Shown: positions 1-8,833, counted from the stretch's first letter. The stretch: DNA of 50,541 nt from Janthinobacterium sp. (GCA_025360045.1 JANYCY010000058.1:1-50541), one strand, 5' to 3'. The notes: a model not told the origin generated them from the sequence alone. Translations and numbers: made by a program.

Positions 1-227
1 AAATATGGAAATAAAAGGGAAGTAGCGCTGAAATTTTAAAAAAAATGCAATTTAATGCAGGATTGTACGTTTTAAATAAAAAAAGTAGTGTATTTAAATT
101 AAAAATACATCTGCGGTGAGTTTGTGCAGACCTTCCTTAGACCTTACTTAAAATGAGTAAGTAGGTGAGTGTTTGTGTATTAATAAATAGTCTATTTAAT
201 TATCTTTTAACTTCTTCAGGGGTAATC

Positions 228-644
228 ATGCAAACATTAAATACGCGTTTTGGTGAGATTGAGATTGATCCAGAAACGGTACTGACTTTTCCGCAAGGTA
301 TGCCGGGCTTTGAGGATTGCACGCGTTATAAATTACTGCATGAAGAGCAGCCCAATCCGCGTGTGCGTTGGTTGCAATCGCTTGATGATGCGGATTTAAG
401 CTTTAGTTTGGTGCAAGTAGAGCATTTAGGCTTGTCGTATGAGGTATCGCTCAGTGATGAAGAGTGCGCTTTGATCGAGCTTGAGCAGGCTGAAGATGCA
501 ATTTTATTACTTTTATTATCGCGTCCGTTTGAGGAAGGCCAAGCCATCTCGGCAAATACGCAAGCGCCGGTGGTCTTGAATATTAAGAGTCGTAAGGCTT
601 TACAAAAGGTGGGGGTTCGGGCCGATATTGTGTTCCGAAGCTGA
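228..644 (+). CDS. fliW: Flagellar assembly factor FliW
   Basis: A 138-residue protein with the FliW signature: the N-terminus (MQTLNTRFGEIEID) and the FPQGMPGFED segment at about residues 23-32 are typical. In species where it was studied, FliW binds flagellin and antagonises the translational regulator CsrA, coupling flagellin level to flagellin translation in the cytoplasm. The ATG at 228 is chosen over an upstream in-frame GTG/ATG because an AGGGG Shine-Dalgarno lies at 218-222 and because the family begins here; a longer reading from 165 would add 21 unrelated residues. The 227 bases upstream are very AT-rich and include a small inverted repeat (CTTACT 143-148, AGTAAG 156-161). No csrA or flagellin gene is adjacent. 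Family assignment is firm; the role in this organism is inferred. Confidence 0.92.
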   Translation: MQTLNTRFGEIEIDPETVLTFPQGMPGFEDCTRYKLLHEEQPNPRVRWLQSLDDADLSFSLVQVEHLGLSYEVSLSDEECALIELEQAEDAILLLLLSRPFEEGQAISANTQAPVVLNIKSRKALQKVGVRADIVFRS

Positions 645-995
645 TGGTTTAATTTGCATAGTGCGACTATTGCGAGTTGTCAGCCAAATTGAAAAAGACG
701 CGATTTATGTCGGCTGTTTTAGTTTGACTGATGACGAGATATTTTGTGGTTTGCCATGAGGATTGCTCAGGGCCTAGATTTTTAAATGAGTTTTATGAAG
801 AAAACGGGGTTTGTGTATGCTCTTTTTTTAACAAAGTTTTCTTACAAAACAAAGGTCTAGCGCTTGGGTGGTGAATTCAGGAAATATTCGGGCTGCGAGC
901 ATCTTGGGTGCTTGCTCTGCTTGCTGTATGATCCACGAATTTTTCGGGCAGCCTATATTTAAGGCTGCTTTAGTCGCGCGCAGCAGGAGAGCAGC
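645..995. other. Intergenic region between fliW and accA
   Basis: About 350 bases without a convincing gene. It has AT-rich stretches (around 815-860) that could hold a promoter for accA, but no sigma70 hexamer pair stands out. A hairpin lies near its right end (listed separately). No terminator with a clear U-run was found directly after fliW. Confidence 0.5.
948..968 (+). promoter_or_regulatory. Hairpin in the accA 5' leader
   Basis: GCAGCCT (948-954) pairs perfectly with AGGCTGC (962-968) around a 7-base AT loop. It ends about 16 bases before the AGGAGA ribosome binding site of accA. It could affect accA translation or be the end of a transcript; there is only a short T run after it. Function is not known. 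Confidence 0.35.
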
Positions 996-1964
996 ATGAA
1001 AACGACCTTCCTCGATTTCGAGCAGCCAATCGCGGAGCTTGAGAACAAAATCGAAGAATTGCGCTTCGTTCAAGACGATTCCGCCGTTGATATTTCTGTA
1101 GAGATTGGCCATCTCGAAAAAAAGAGCCAAGAGTTAACCAAAACGATTTATTCAAAATTAGGGACGTGGCAGATTTCTCAAGTGGCCCGCCACCCGCAGC
1201 GCCCATACACCTTAGATTATATTAAGGCGCTGTTTACCGATTTTGAAGAACTGCATGGTGATCGTAGCTATGCAGATGATGCGGCGATTATCGGCGGCTT
1301 GGCACGTTTTAACGGCCAGTCGGTGATGGTGATTGGGCATCAAAAAGGGCGGGACACCAAAGATCGGCAATACCGTAATTTTGGTATGCCACGCCCAGAG
1401 GGCTATCGTAAGGCTTTGCGCCTGATGAAGCTGGCAGAAAAATTTAATATTCCGCTGATGACCTTTGTAGATACGCCAGGCGCGTATCCAGGGGTGGGGG
1501 CGGAAGAGCGTGGGCAATCAGAGGCGATTGGCCGTAATTTGTTTGAGATGGCTAAGCTGCGGATACCGGTGATTTGCACGGTGATTGGCGAGGGCGGCTC
1601 AGGCGGGGCTTTGGCGATTGCAGTGGGCGATGTGGTGCAGATGTTGCAGTACGCGACTTACTCGGTGATTACTCCTGAAGGGTGCGCGTCGATTTTGTGG
1701 AAAACCGCAGAAAAAGCACCTGAAGCAGCCGAGGCGCTGGGTATTACCGCAAATCGCTTAAAAACACTGGGCATCATCGATAAGGTGATTGCTGAGCCTT
1801 TGGGCGGTGCGCATCGTGATTATCAGCAGATGATGGTCGCGATGAGAAAAAATCTGAGTGATACCTTAAAAACCCTTCAATCTAAATCGATGGATGAGCT
1901 GCTCGATATACGTTTTGAGCGAATGATGAGTTATGGCAAGTTTAAAGAAGAAACCGTCTCCTGA
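996..1964 (+). CDS. accA: Acetyl-CoA carboxylase carboxyltransferase subunit alpha
   Basis: A 322-residue protein, the usual AccA length (about 319 in E. coli). AccA with AccD forms the carboxyltransferase that moves the carboxyl group from carboxybiotin to acetyl-CoA, giving malonyl-CoA for fatty acid synthesis in the cytoplasm. The N-terminal helix region ([19 protein letters not shown]), [22 protein letters not shown], the [16 protein letters not shown] segment and [11 protein letters not shown] (acyl-CoA/oxyanion regions) are all present. Start ATG 996 follows an AGGAGA site at about 985. The tilS gene begins inside its 3' end (32-base overlap), so the two are probably cotranscribed and translationally linked. 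Confidence 0.97.
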   Translation: MKTTFLDFEQPIAELENKIEELRFVQDDSAVDISVEIGHLEKKSQELTKTIYSKLGTWQISQVARHPQRPYTLDYIKALFTDFEELHGDRSYADDAAIIGGLARFNGQSVMVIGHQKGRDTKDRQYRNFGMPRPEGYRKALRLMKLAEKFNIPLMTFVDTPGAYPGVGAEERGQSEAIGRNLFEMAKLRIPVICTVIGEGGSGGALAIAVGDVVQMLQYATYSVITPEGCASILWKTAEKAPEAAEALGITANRLKTLGIIDKVIAEPLGGAHRDYQQMMVAMRKNLSDTLKTLQSKSMDELLDIRFERMMSYGKFKEETVS

Positions 1965-3297
1965 TGGTTTGTTTGCAGACTGTCGGACACGGTCGCTTCA
2001 GTTCGATAAGCTGTTAGGGCGGGTAGAGCAAAAGCTCTCCCGCTTTTTGCCCCATTCCACCCTGTGCGTGGGATTGTCGGGCGGTCTTGATTCCATGGTG
2101 TTATTGCATTTGCTGGCAGCCCTCAGGCAACGCCAGCCTTTTGTGCTGCGCGCGATTCATGTGCATCATGGCTTGTCTGAGTATGCGGATGAATGGGCGC
2201 AATTTGCGCTTGATAGTGCGGCGCAGCTTAGAGTGGAATGCAATGTCGAGCGCGTTTCGCTGGCGCCATACCTGAAGCAGGGGGTGGAAGGGGCGGCACG
2301 GACGGCGCGCTATGAGGTATTTGCTCGGCAAACGTGTGATGTGCTGCTCTTGGCTCAGCATCGTGATGATCAGGCAGAAACGGTATTACTGAATCTGCTG
2401 CGTGGCAGCGGTTTGCGTGGCTTGGCGGCGATGCCTGAATATCGGCGTTTAAATGAGCACGTCGGTATTTTGCGGCCCTTGCTGGATATTTCGCGTGCGG
2501 AGCTTGCCGAATATGCAGCAGAGCAAGGCTTAGCTTGGGTGGAGGATGAAAGTAATCTTGATTCTCGCTACGACCGTAATTTCTTGCGCAATGAAATCTT
2601 TCCCGCTTTAAGGACTGTTTGGCCCAGTGCAAATGCTACTTTGGCCCGAGTGGCGGTGCATGCGGCAGAGGCGGATGAGCTGTTGCAAGAATTGGCGGTG
2701 GCCGATTTGGTACAGTGTGTAGAGGGTGGTGTGTTTGACCTAAGTGTTGATTTGTCGCCGCTACGTTTACGCAATGCGCTACGCTTTTGGCTTACCCAAC
2801 AGGGCTTGCAATTAGACGCCCGTGCTTTTGAAGAGCTTATCCGGATTGCGCTGTTTGCCGCGATTGATGCGCAGCCTGCGCTGGTGTGGCGAGGTCGGGC
2901 CATTCGGCGTTATCGGCAGAAGCTGTATATCACGGCGGCAGAGCAGGCTGCGTTTGCCGATGCGCTGATGCCTTGGCAATTAGAGATGCGAGTGGCGTCG
3001 GGCGTATTGGCTTGGCGTGAGGCGGCTCTTGGCATTGAGCTTAGTCGCCTTCAGCAGGGGCGGTTGGAGCTGCGCAATCGCTTGGGTGGCGAGAGCTTAC
3101 GGTTACATGTCGGCGGGCCAAGACGCTCATTAAAGCAGCTGTATCAAGAAGCGGCGGTGCCCCCTTGGCTGCGTTTAAATACACCACTGGTGTATTTGGA
3201 TGGCGAGTTAGCTGCTGTGCCGGGGCTAGGGGTTGATGCGGTATTCAGAGCGGGCAATGGGCAGCAGGCGTTTACTCCCCATTGGCGGCCAGACTAA
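1933..3297 (+). CDS. tilS: tRNA(Ile)-lysidine synthetase TilS
   Basis: A 454-residue protein of the PP-loop ATP pyrophosphatase type. TilS attaches lysine to C34 of tRNA-Ile(CAU), changing both amino acid identity and codon reading to AUA; it is essential. The PP-loop SGGLDS is at residues 49-54, followed by AIHVHHGL and the [20 protein letters not shown] segment typical of TilS. The C-terminal part ([29 protein letters not shown]) matches the TilS C-terminal domain. The ATG at 1933 lies within accA in another frame; the next in-frame ATG is past the PP-loop, so the overlapping start is kept. The stop codon shares two bases with the convergent L,D-transpeptidase gene's stop. Confidence 0.95.
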   Translation: MASLKKKPSPDGLFADCRTRSLQFDKLLGRVEQKLSRFLPHSTLCVGLSGGLDSMVLLHLLAALRQRQPFVLRAIHVHHGLSEYADEWAQFALDSAAQLRVECNVERVSLAPYLKQGVEGAARTARYEVFARQTCDVLLLAQHRDDQAETVLLNLLRGSGLRGLAAMPEYRRLNEHVGILRPLLDISRAELAEYAAEQGLAWVEDESNLDSRYDRNFLRNEIFPALRTVWPSANATLARVAVHAAEADELLQELAVADLVQCVEGGVFDLSVDLSPLRLRNALRFWLTQQGLQLDARAFEELIRIALFAAIDAQPALVWRGRAIRRYRQKLYITAAEQAAFADALMPWQLEMRVASGVLAWREAALGIELSRLQQGRLELRNRLGGESLRLHVGGPRRSLKQLYQEAAVPPWLRLNTPLVYLDGELAAVPGLGVDAVFRAGNGQQAFTPHWRPD

Positions 3298-4562
3298 CTG
3301 TTGGCCGTACCTTCGAAAATGATTTTCCAAATGCCATCTTCTTGTTGCCAATACTGACGTTTATTCATTTGATTATCTAAATTATTGCTACGGTAATCTT
3401 GTTTAAAGCTGGTGGTGAGGCGAGGTGTTGCGCCGCCGCTGGCGTAAATGCTTAAATTATCTAGGCGAATTTTACTCCAGCTTTTACCTGCATTTACGGT
3501 GGTTTTTTGGCTGCTCCAGCGTGCCAAGTCCTGACCATCATCACTTTTAAACTGCTTAGCATAGCGACTGAGGTAGGGTTGGGGCTTGAGCGATTCCCAG
3601 TCTTCACGCCAGCCATCAACCAAGCTTAAGGCGGCATCTCGCCTTGATTGCCACTCTACTTTAGAAACCCACTCGGCCTTGGGGACGATGACGACAGGCG
3701 TTTGCCCCACCTGAATATATTGCGCGATATCGAGCATTTCTTCGTTGCTCATTGCGACGCAACCGTTGGACGCCCATGGTGCTCGGGCATAGGTATTGGC
3801 GGGTACACCATGTAGCCAAATGCCAGAGCCGGTGCGGCCTTCGCTTTTATCTAATTCATTCGGAAATGAAATAGGCCAAGCACCCACTCCATATAGATCG
3901 GCCTGTGCGCCACGGGTTTTATCAAGGTAGGGTCTGGATAAATGGTTGTTTACAAAGTAAACGCCTAATGGGGTGCGCTGATCGCCCTCACGGAATTTAT
4001 CTGAGCCGAGCTTGCCGATGGTTGCGTAATGATCGGTAACATAAGTGGGTACACCATCGATGTTTTTAAATACGTAAATGCGTGATGCCTCCGCATCGAC
4101 CAAGATGGCGTATTGCTGTTGTGGGGCAAAAACCAGTAAATGAGCAGGAAAGCGTGTTTGTGCGGCTTGCGATTGGCGACTGCTAATGCGGGCCAGTGCT
4201 TCTTTTCGCAAGTCATCTAATCGATCGGCTGGCACTTTACCTGCACCTGCTCCCATTGTGTTGAGGGGCATGGCGCGCATGGCGTAGAGATCACCTGATA
4301 ATAAATGTGCTAGTCGATAATTGGGTTGTTCTTTGAGGAGGGCATCCACTGTGGCGCGTGCATCGGCCAAATTCCCGCTGCGGATGTGGTCAATGGCTGA
4401 CAGTATTCTTTGTTCAGGCGAGCCTTTACTGGCGATGCCTACTTTTTCTTCTAAAAAGCGGGGTTTGGCAGGGTCGGAGACAATAGGGCTGGCAGGTGGT
4501 GCAAGCATCAATAGAGCGAGCAGGCAAGCGCTACGCTTGCCCCAAATAAACAAACTACGCAT
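3294..4562 (-). CDS. L,D-transpeptidase (YkuD) with C-terminal NTF2-like domain
   Basis: A 422-residue exported protein. A hydrophobic N-terminus (residues about 10-26) is a signal peptide or anchor. Residues about 45-125 are helical and TPR-like. Residues about 150-285 are a YkuD L,D-transpeptidase domain with the catalytic pattern H251-G and S265-N-G-C268, the Cys being the nucleophile. This family makes 3-3 peptidoglycan crosslinks or attaches proteins to peptidoglycan, in the periplasm. Residues about 310-422 form an NTF2-like domain (starting near LVDGWREDWES) that resembles the C-terminal domain of the gene just upstream. It starts 6 bases after that gene's stop, so the two form an operon. 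The ATG at 4562 has only a weak Shine-Dalgarno, which fits translational coupling. Substrate unknown. Confidence 0.9.
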   Translation of the reverse strand: MRSLFIWGKRSACLLALLMLAPPASPIVSDPAKPRFLEEKVGIASKGSPEQRILSAIDHIRSGNLADARATVDALLKEQPNYRLAHLLSGDLYAMRAMPLNTMGAGAGKVPADRLDDLRKEALARISSRQSQAAQTRFPAHLLVFAPQQQYAILVDAEASRIYVFKNIDGVPTYVTDHYATIGKLGSDKFREGDQRTPLGVYFVNNHLSRPYLDKTRGAQADLYGVGAWPISFPNELDKSEGRTGSGIWLHGVPANTYARAPWASNGCVAMSNEEMLDIAQYIQVGQTPVVIVPKAEWVSKVEWQSRRDAALSLVDGWREDWESLKPQPYLSRYAKQFKSDDGQDLARWSSQKTTVNAGKSWSKIRLDNLSIYASGGATPRLTTSFKQDYRSNNLDNQMNKRQYWQQEDGIWKIIFEGTANS

Positions 4563-4568
4563 ACGTTA

Positions 4569-5624
4569 TCAGGAACCTGTTCGCTCTTCTCGGATCAGCC
4601 AGCGGCTGCCCGATTTTTCTAAGATTAAAGTTTTACCTGTCGTGCTTGATAAGTGACTGGCTTTATACGATTGGCGGAAGCGTGCTTTGGCTGTGCCATC
4701 ATCGTTGAGTTCAATTTTTAAATCGGATACTTTTACATCAATTGATTTAGGGCCACTAATACGGCTACGGCGCTCTTTTCCCCAGTCGCTAAATTTTTGC
4801 CCATTAGGCGTTTTAAAATTGTTGCCATAGGCGGCTAGGTAGCCGTTCACATTTTGCTGGCTCCAAGCCTCTGCCCAGCCATCGACTGCTGCAATAATTT
4901 GCTGCTTTTCCCCGTCACGAGCATCTGGTTTTGGCGCTGGAGTAGGAGCGGGCGTGGGTGCCGCACTTGGTTTGACTGCGGGGCTTGGTGTGGCAACAGG
5001 CTTAGGTGTTGGTGTGGCTACAGGCGTCGGTGCTGCGGTAGGTGGAGCGGTAGGTTTTGTCGTGGGGCTGATTTGCGCCACTTTAACCGGCGGGCTGGCT
5101 TTGCTATTTGTGTTCGCTACTGCGGGGCTACCAAACAGGCTGCCGACCATTTTTAGTTTTGTTTGCACTACGGTATTGCTGCCTTCCAATTGCAAGGCTT
5201 TATCATAAGCTTGAGAGGCTAGGCGAGCGTATAGATCACCTAGGTTTTCGTGCGCCGTGGCATAAGCTGGGTTAGTTTGAATGGCCATGAGCAGGGCGGC
5301 ACGCGCTTTATCTAGCTGATTTTGCTGAGCATAAAGCACGGCTAAATTATTATAGGGCTCAGGAAGCTGTGGGTTGTCGGCGGACAACTGCGTAAATGCT
5401 TTGATGCCTTCTTCGGTTCTACCCATCTCAGTCAAAATAATGCCGCGTAAAAAGCGAATTGAGGGCTCCTTAGGGGATCTTGCGAGCGACTTATCTGCAC
5501 GATCGAGTGCTTGTGGCAATTGCTTAGACTTAAGTAGCTGTTGAATATCTTCAGCATCCCCAGCGTAAACGCCGAAGGACAAAAATAGGGGGATAAGAGC
5601 TAAGGCAATGCGACGCAGTGTCAT
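4569..5624 (-). CDS. Exported TPR protein with proline-rich linker and NTF2-like domain
   Basis: A 351-residue protein when started at ATG 5624, where MTLRRIALALIPLFLSFGVYAGD reads as a signal peptide cut near residue 22; an in-frame extension to 5711 would hide the signal peptide and is rejected. Tetratricopeptide repeats occupy about residues 25-165. A Pro/Thr/Ala linker with repeated TPAPTP-like units follows, then an NTF2-like domain (VDGWAEAWSQQNVNGYLAAYG) running to the C-terminus. The same domain closes the downstream L,D-transpeptidase. It is probably periplasmic and may scaffold or regulate the transpeptidase; this is inference from operon position (6-base gap) and shared domain. Divergent from the DUF486 gene. 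Confidence 0.85.
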   Translation of the reverse strand: MTLRRIALALIPLFLSFGVYAGDAEDIQQLLKSKQLPQALDRADKSLARSPKEPSIRFLRGIILTEMGRTEEGIKAFTQLSADNPQLPEPYNNLAVLYAQQNQLDKARAALLMAIQTNPAYATAHENLGDLYARLASQAYDKALQLEGSNTVVQTKLKMVGSLFGSPAVANTNSKASPPVKVAQISPTTKPTAPPTAAPTPVATPTPKPVATPSPAVKPSAAPTPAPTPAPKPDARDGEKQQIIAAVDGWAEAWSQQNVNGYLAAYGNNFKTPNGQKFSDWGKERRSRISGPKSIDVKVSDLKIELNDDGTAKARFRQSYKASHLSSTTGKTLILEKSGSRWLIREERTGS

Positions 5625-5695
5625 ATAGGTATCCGAAACGGTTGGGCAGGCACTAAACTGCGCGAGTTTAACAAAAAATAGGGGCCTTTGTCGCA

Positions 5696-6046
5696 ATGAA
5701 CCTACCTGCAAGTGTGTTATCCATCTTACTTTTAATGGCTTCTAATGTATTTATGACGGTTGCGTGGTACGGGCATCTCAAATTTGCGCATAGTAAGCCA
5801 TGGTTGCTCGCTGCTTTATTGAGCTGGGGAATCGCTCTTTTTGAGTATTTATTGCAAGTACCCGCCAATCGAATTGGTTTTACCACCTATACCTTGCCGC
5901 AGCTAAAAATCATCCAAGAAGTGATTAGTTTGTCGGTGTTTATCCCTTTTGCCATGCTGTATATGGATCAGCCTTTTAAGTTGGATTTTGTCTGGGCAGG
6001 CTTATGTTTATTAGGGGCGGTCTATTTTATGTTTAGAGGTGGCTGA
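5696..6046 (+). CDS. DUF486 / DMT-family small membrane protein
   Basis: A 116-residue, very hydrophobic protein with about four membrane segments (near residues 5-25, 35-55, 68-88 and 97-114). The ordering VFMTVAWYGHLKF, SWGIALFEYLLQVPANRIG and LPQLKIIQEVISL is that of the DUF486 family, which resembles half of a drug/metabolite transporter. The function of the family is not established. Its promoter must lie in the 71 bases shared with the divergent TPR gene. Confidence 0.85.
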   Translation: MNLPASVLSILLLMASNVFMTVAWYGHLKFAHSKPWLLAALLSWGIALFEYLLQVPANRIGFTTYTLPQLKIIQEVISLSVFIPFAMLYMDQPFKLDFVWAGLCLLGAVYFMFRGG

Positions 6047-6205
6047 TCTATTGTAGCGACTGTTTTTATTGCTGTATTTGTGTTTTGCATAATACATTGA
6101 TAAATAAAATACATGGCTTAGATCAATAATGAGCATTTTCACCGATGCGCTTTTATGTAAGGAGCGCTACACTGAAATGTTTATCTTAGTTTTTTGGGCC
6201 TCACC

Positions 6206-6835
6206 ATGCAGATTACCGTCGTAAAACACCCCCTCGTTCAACATAAACTGGCTTTATTACGCGCAGAAAATGTCAGCACCAATAAATTTCGCTTGCTCAC
6301 AGAAGAATTGGCGCGCTTATTAGCCTATGAGGCCACGCGTGATTTGCCATTAGAAACCACCATGATTGCCGGTTGGTGTGGTCCTGTAGAAGTGCAGCAG
6401 GTCAAGGGTAAAAAACTTACGGTTGTGCCTATTTTGCGCGCAGGTATTGGCATGCTCAATGGCGTGCTGGATTTAGTGCCTTCAGCCAAAATCAGCGTAG
6501 TGGGTTTGGCGCGTAATGAAGAAACGCTGCAGCCAGAGCCTTACTTTGAAAAGTTTGTGGGTAATCTAGAAGATCGCCTTGCCTTGATTATTGATCCAAT
6601 GCTCGCAACGGGTGGCTCTTTGGTTGCGACCATTGATATGCTCAAGCGTAATGGCTGTAAAGATATTAAAGCGATTGTGATGGTGGCAGCTCCTGAAGGC
6701 GTGAAGCTGGTTAATGATGCGCATCCTGATGTAGAAATTGTGGCGGCTTCGTTAGATAGTCATCTTGATGAGCGTGGTTACATCATCCCAGGCTTGGGTG
6801 ATGCGGGTGATAAGATTTTTGGTACGACGAAGTGA
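6206..6835 (+). CDS. upp: Uracil phosphoribosyltransferase
   Basis: A 209-residue cytoplasmic enzyme that converts uracil and PRPP to UMP in pyrimidine salvage; the length matches E. coli Upp (208). VPILRAG is at residues 74-80 and the PRPP-binding DPMLATGGS at 130-138; the end ([21 protein letters not shown]) is the conserved uracil-binding tail. ATG 6206 is chosen rather than an in-frame TTG at 6194 because the family begins [10 protein letters not shown]. The Shine-Dalgarno is weak (GGG near 6197). A terminator-like hairpin separates it from the uracil permease gene. Confidence 0.96.
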   Translation: MQITVVKHPLVQHKLALLRAENVSTNKFRLLTEELARLLAYEATRDLPLETTMIAGWCGPVEVQQVKGKKLTVVPILRAGIGMLNGVLDLVPSAKISVVGLARNEETLQPEPYFEKFVGNLEDRLALIIDPMLATGGSLVATIDMLKRNGCKDIKAIVMVAAPEGVKLVNDAHPDVEIVAASLDSHLDERGYIIPGLGDAGDKIFGTTK

Positions 6836-6857
6836 TCTAAGTTTTAAGCTTTAAATC

Positions 6858-6884
6858 ATCCCCCTCGAAGAAGGGGGATTTTTA
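6858..6884 (+). terminator. Intrinsic terminator or attenuator between upp and uraA
   Basis: ATCCCCCT (6858-6865) pairs with AGGGGGAT (6872-6879) around a 6-base loop, followed directly by a T run (TTTTTAT). It lies 23 bases after the upp stop and 26 bases before uraA, so it would end most upp transcripts or tune uraA expression. No second hairpin competing with it was recognised. Confidence 0.8.
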
Positions 6885-6909
6885 TATCTACGTTTCAGGG
6901 GGCAGGTTT

Positions 6910-8130
6910 ATGTGGTTTGCTTTAAAGCAATTTGTGTCTGGAGCGCAAATTCTATTTGTGGCGTTTGGTGCTTTGGTTTTGGTGCCTTTGCTAACAGGTT
7001 TAAATCCTGCAATGGCACTATTGGGTGCGGGTGTGGGAACGTTAGTATTTCAGTGGATTACCGGTCGTAAAGTGCCGATTTTTTTGGGTTCTTCTTTTGC
7101 TTTTATTGGGCCAATTATTTTTGCCATGCACACATGGGGGCAGGCGGCCACGCAGTTTGGTTTATTTGCTGCGGGCTTTATGTACTTTGTGATTGCGGGC
7201 CTGATTAAATGGCGCGGCATGGGCTTTATTCATAAATTATTGCCACCTGTAGTAATAGGCCCTGTAATTATGGTGATTGGCCTTTCTGTGGCGGTGGCAG
7301 CTTCTGGTATGGCAATGGGGCAGGGCGGTGGTAAGCAGTTGGTGGCTTACGATATCTCCTTATTCTTGGCGGCCATTTCGCTTGCTACAACCATTGCGGT
7401 TTCGGTATTTGCAGGCGGCATGCTGCGCTTAGTGCCGATTTTATCTGGCGTGATTGTCGGCTATGTGTCGGCGATTTTCTTGGGCGTGATTGATTTTACG
7501 GCCATTGCGGCCGCGCCTTGGTTTGCTATGCCGCACTTTGTAACACCAGAAGTGAACTGGGCCGCAGCTTTATTTATGTTGCCGGTTGCAATTGCACCAA
7601 CAATTGAGCATATCGGTGCGGTGATGGCGGTAGGGCAGGTTACAGGGAATGATTACACCAAAACACCTGGCTTACATCGCACGCTGGCAGGGGATGGTTT
7701 TGGGGTGTGTTTTGCTGGCTTAATTGGCGGCCCGCCGATTACGACTTACTCGGAAGTCACGGGCGCGCTGATGATTACGCGCAACTTTAATCCGGTGATC
7801 ATGACTTGGGCGGCGGTATTGGCGGTGATCTTGGCGTTCTTTGGCAAATTTAATGCCTTACTGCAATCGATTCCCTTGCCGGTGATGGGTGGGATTATGG
7901 TGCTGCTATTTGGAACGATTGCGAGCATTGGCTTGAAAACGCTGATCGACGCCAAAGTAAACCTAATGGCTCCGCGTAATTTGGTGATTGTCTCGGTGGT
8001 GCTGACTTGCGGGATTGGTGGCTTAATGTTGAAGATCGGTGATTTCAACTTGGCCGGAGTCGGCTTGGTGAGTGTGTTGGCGATTGTTATTAATTTGCTA
8101 CTACCTGCTGAGCAAGAGGCCGCGGTGTAA
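6910..8130 (+). CDS. uraA: Uracil permease, NCS2 family
   Basis: A 406-residue inner-membrane protein of the nucleobase:cation symporter 2 family with about 14 membrane segments expected. The N-terminal VAFGALVLVPLLTGLNPAMALL and the PIFLGSSFAFIGP segment match UraA, and the substrate-site regions are present: IAPTIEHIGAVMAVGQVTG around residue 228-246 with the conserved Glu, and TTYSEVTGALMITRNF. It imports uracil with protons, feeding the upstream uracil phosphoribosyltransferase. The pairing upp-uraA is common. UraA is preferred over xanthine/urate permease because of this neighbour; substrate otherwise not proven. Confidence 0.9.
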   Translation: MWFALKQFVSGAQILFVAFGALVLVPLLTGLNPAMALLGAGVGTLVFQWITGRKVPIFLGSSFAFIGPIIFAMHTWGQAATQFGLFAAGFMYFVIAGLIKWRGMGFIHKLLPPVVIGPVIMVIGLSVAVAASGMAMGQGGGKQLVAYDISLFLAAISLATTIAVSVFAGGMLRLVPILSGVIVGYVSAIFLGVIDFTAIAAAPWFAMPHFVTPEVNWAAALFMLPVAIAPTIEHIGAVMAVGQVTGNDYTKTPGLHRTLAGDGFGVCFAGLIGGPPITTYSEVTGALMITRNFNPVIMTWAAVLAVILAFFGKFNALLQSIPLPVMGGIMVLLFGTIASIGLKTLIDAKVNLMAPRNLVIVSVVLTCGIGGLMLKIGDFNLAGVGLVSVLAIVINLLLPAEQEAAV

Positions 8131-8138
8131 TCGAGTAG

Positions 8139-8162
8139 CGTGGGCACTTCTTTGTGCCCACG
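8139..8162. repeat. Perfect palindrome after uraA
   Basis: CGTGGGCAC (8139-8147) pairs perfectly with GTGCCCACG (8154-8162) around a 6-base loop. There is no T run, so it is a weak terminator candidate. The same arms (GTGGGCAC and GTGCCCAC) occur in the repeat at 32644-32722, so this may be a fragment of a dispersed palindromic element. Confidence 0.6.
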
Positions 8163-8190
8163 CGAGTGGGATGTGGCGGTGCTCAGGCTT

Positions 8191-8616
8191 TTAGCGCTGC
8201 CCTAGTTTGATCGCAGCATTGACGCCTTCTTCCATGGTGGGGACGGCGTCAAATTGCACTACGCAGTAAATTTTCCAGCCATCGTCGCCACGCTTCACGT
8301 GGTAGCAAGTGCCGTACTGCCAAGGATCTAGCTCTAGTCGCGTGACTGACCAAATCAAATTAACGGTAGCAAAATGGGCGTCGATCAAAAGGATATCTTT
8401 GATCTGATAAGTTGCAGCGAGAAACCCTTGTTGCTCAAACCAGCCTAGTAAGCTTGCTGTTGCGGGAAGGAGTAAATCCATTGTTTCCCAAACAGTGCCT
8501 TGCCCTTGATGGATCGTCATAAAGGGCAGGGCAAACATGGACGAGGTCGCGTTTGCATCCAAGGCGGAATACGCCTCTCCATATCGTTCAAAAAACGCTT
8601 CCAATCCTTGCTTCAC
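8191..8616 (-). CDS. NTF2-like fold hypothetical protein
   Basis: A 141-residue protein of the SnoaL/NTF2-like type: an N-terminal helix pair (FFERYGEAYSALDANATSSMF), the PFMTIHQGQG turn and a strand-rich C-terminal half. The family contains enzymes and binding proteins, so no specific function is given. The start is uncertain: GTG 8616 is preferred because GGAG lies 8 bases upstream; a TTG at 8637 would add seven residues and has no ribosome site. The gene stands alone, with convergent uraA to its left and no operon partner. Confidence 0.65.
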   Translation of the reverse strand: MKQGLEAFFERYGEAYSALDANATSSMFALPFMTIHQGQGTVWETMDLLLPATASLLGWFEQQGFLAATYQIKDILLIDAHFATVNLIWSVTRLELDPWQYGTCYHVKRGDDGWKIYCVVQFDAVPTMEEGVNAAIKLGQR

Positions 8617-8782
8617 TTTTACTGCTCCAACATCCAAACGCTTTTTGTTTTATACATGGCGACTTAAGCGGATACAAGCATTTGCTTATGCTTTTGGCTT
8701 GCCATGTTTGTTAATAATGACCAACTCAATGTAATCGCTATTGCTCGGGCCTGCATCATTGCTGCTAATAAGGAGGATTCGC

Positions 8783-8833
8783 ATGATTGTAAAATACCCA
8801 GCCATGCGGATCTTCGTGGTTTCTATGCGTTAA
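8783..8833 (+). CDS. Possible 16-codon leader or small protein with strong RBS
   Basis: An ideal Shine-Dalgarno AAGGAGG (8770-8776) stands 6 bases before ATG 8783, which opens a 16-residue frame (MIVKYPAMRIFVVSMR) ending at TAA 8831-8833. The stop overlaps the end of the convergent PotD-like gene. Either a tiny protein, a relic start of a lost gene, or chance. No homologue is recognised. Confidence 0.25.
   Translation: MIVKYPAMRIFVVSMR

Noticed and set aside
828-1130. 100-residue minus-strand frame across the accA start
   Set aside because: It is antisense to accA, has no ribosome site and no family pattern.
4954-5208. Plus-strand Gly/Val/Ala-rich frame in the TPR gene
   Set aside because: It is the antisense reading of the Pro/Thr/Ala linker; low-complexity shadow only.
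6090-6130. FNR-type site upstream of upp (TTGAT and ATCAA half-sites)
   Set aside because: The half-sites are about 20 bases apart instead of four, so they do not form an FNR box.
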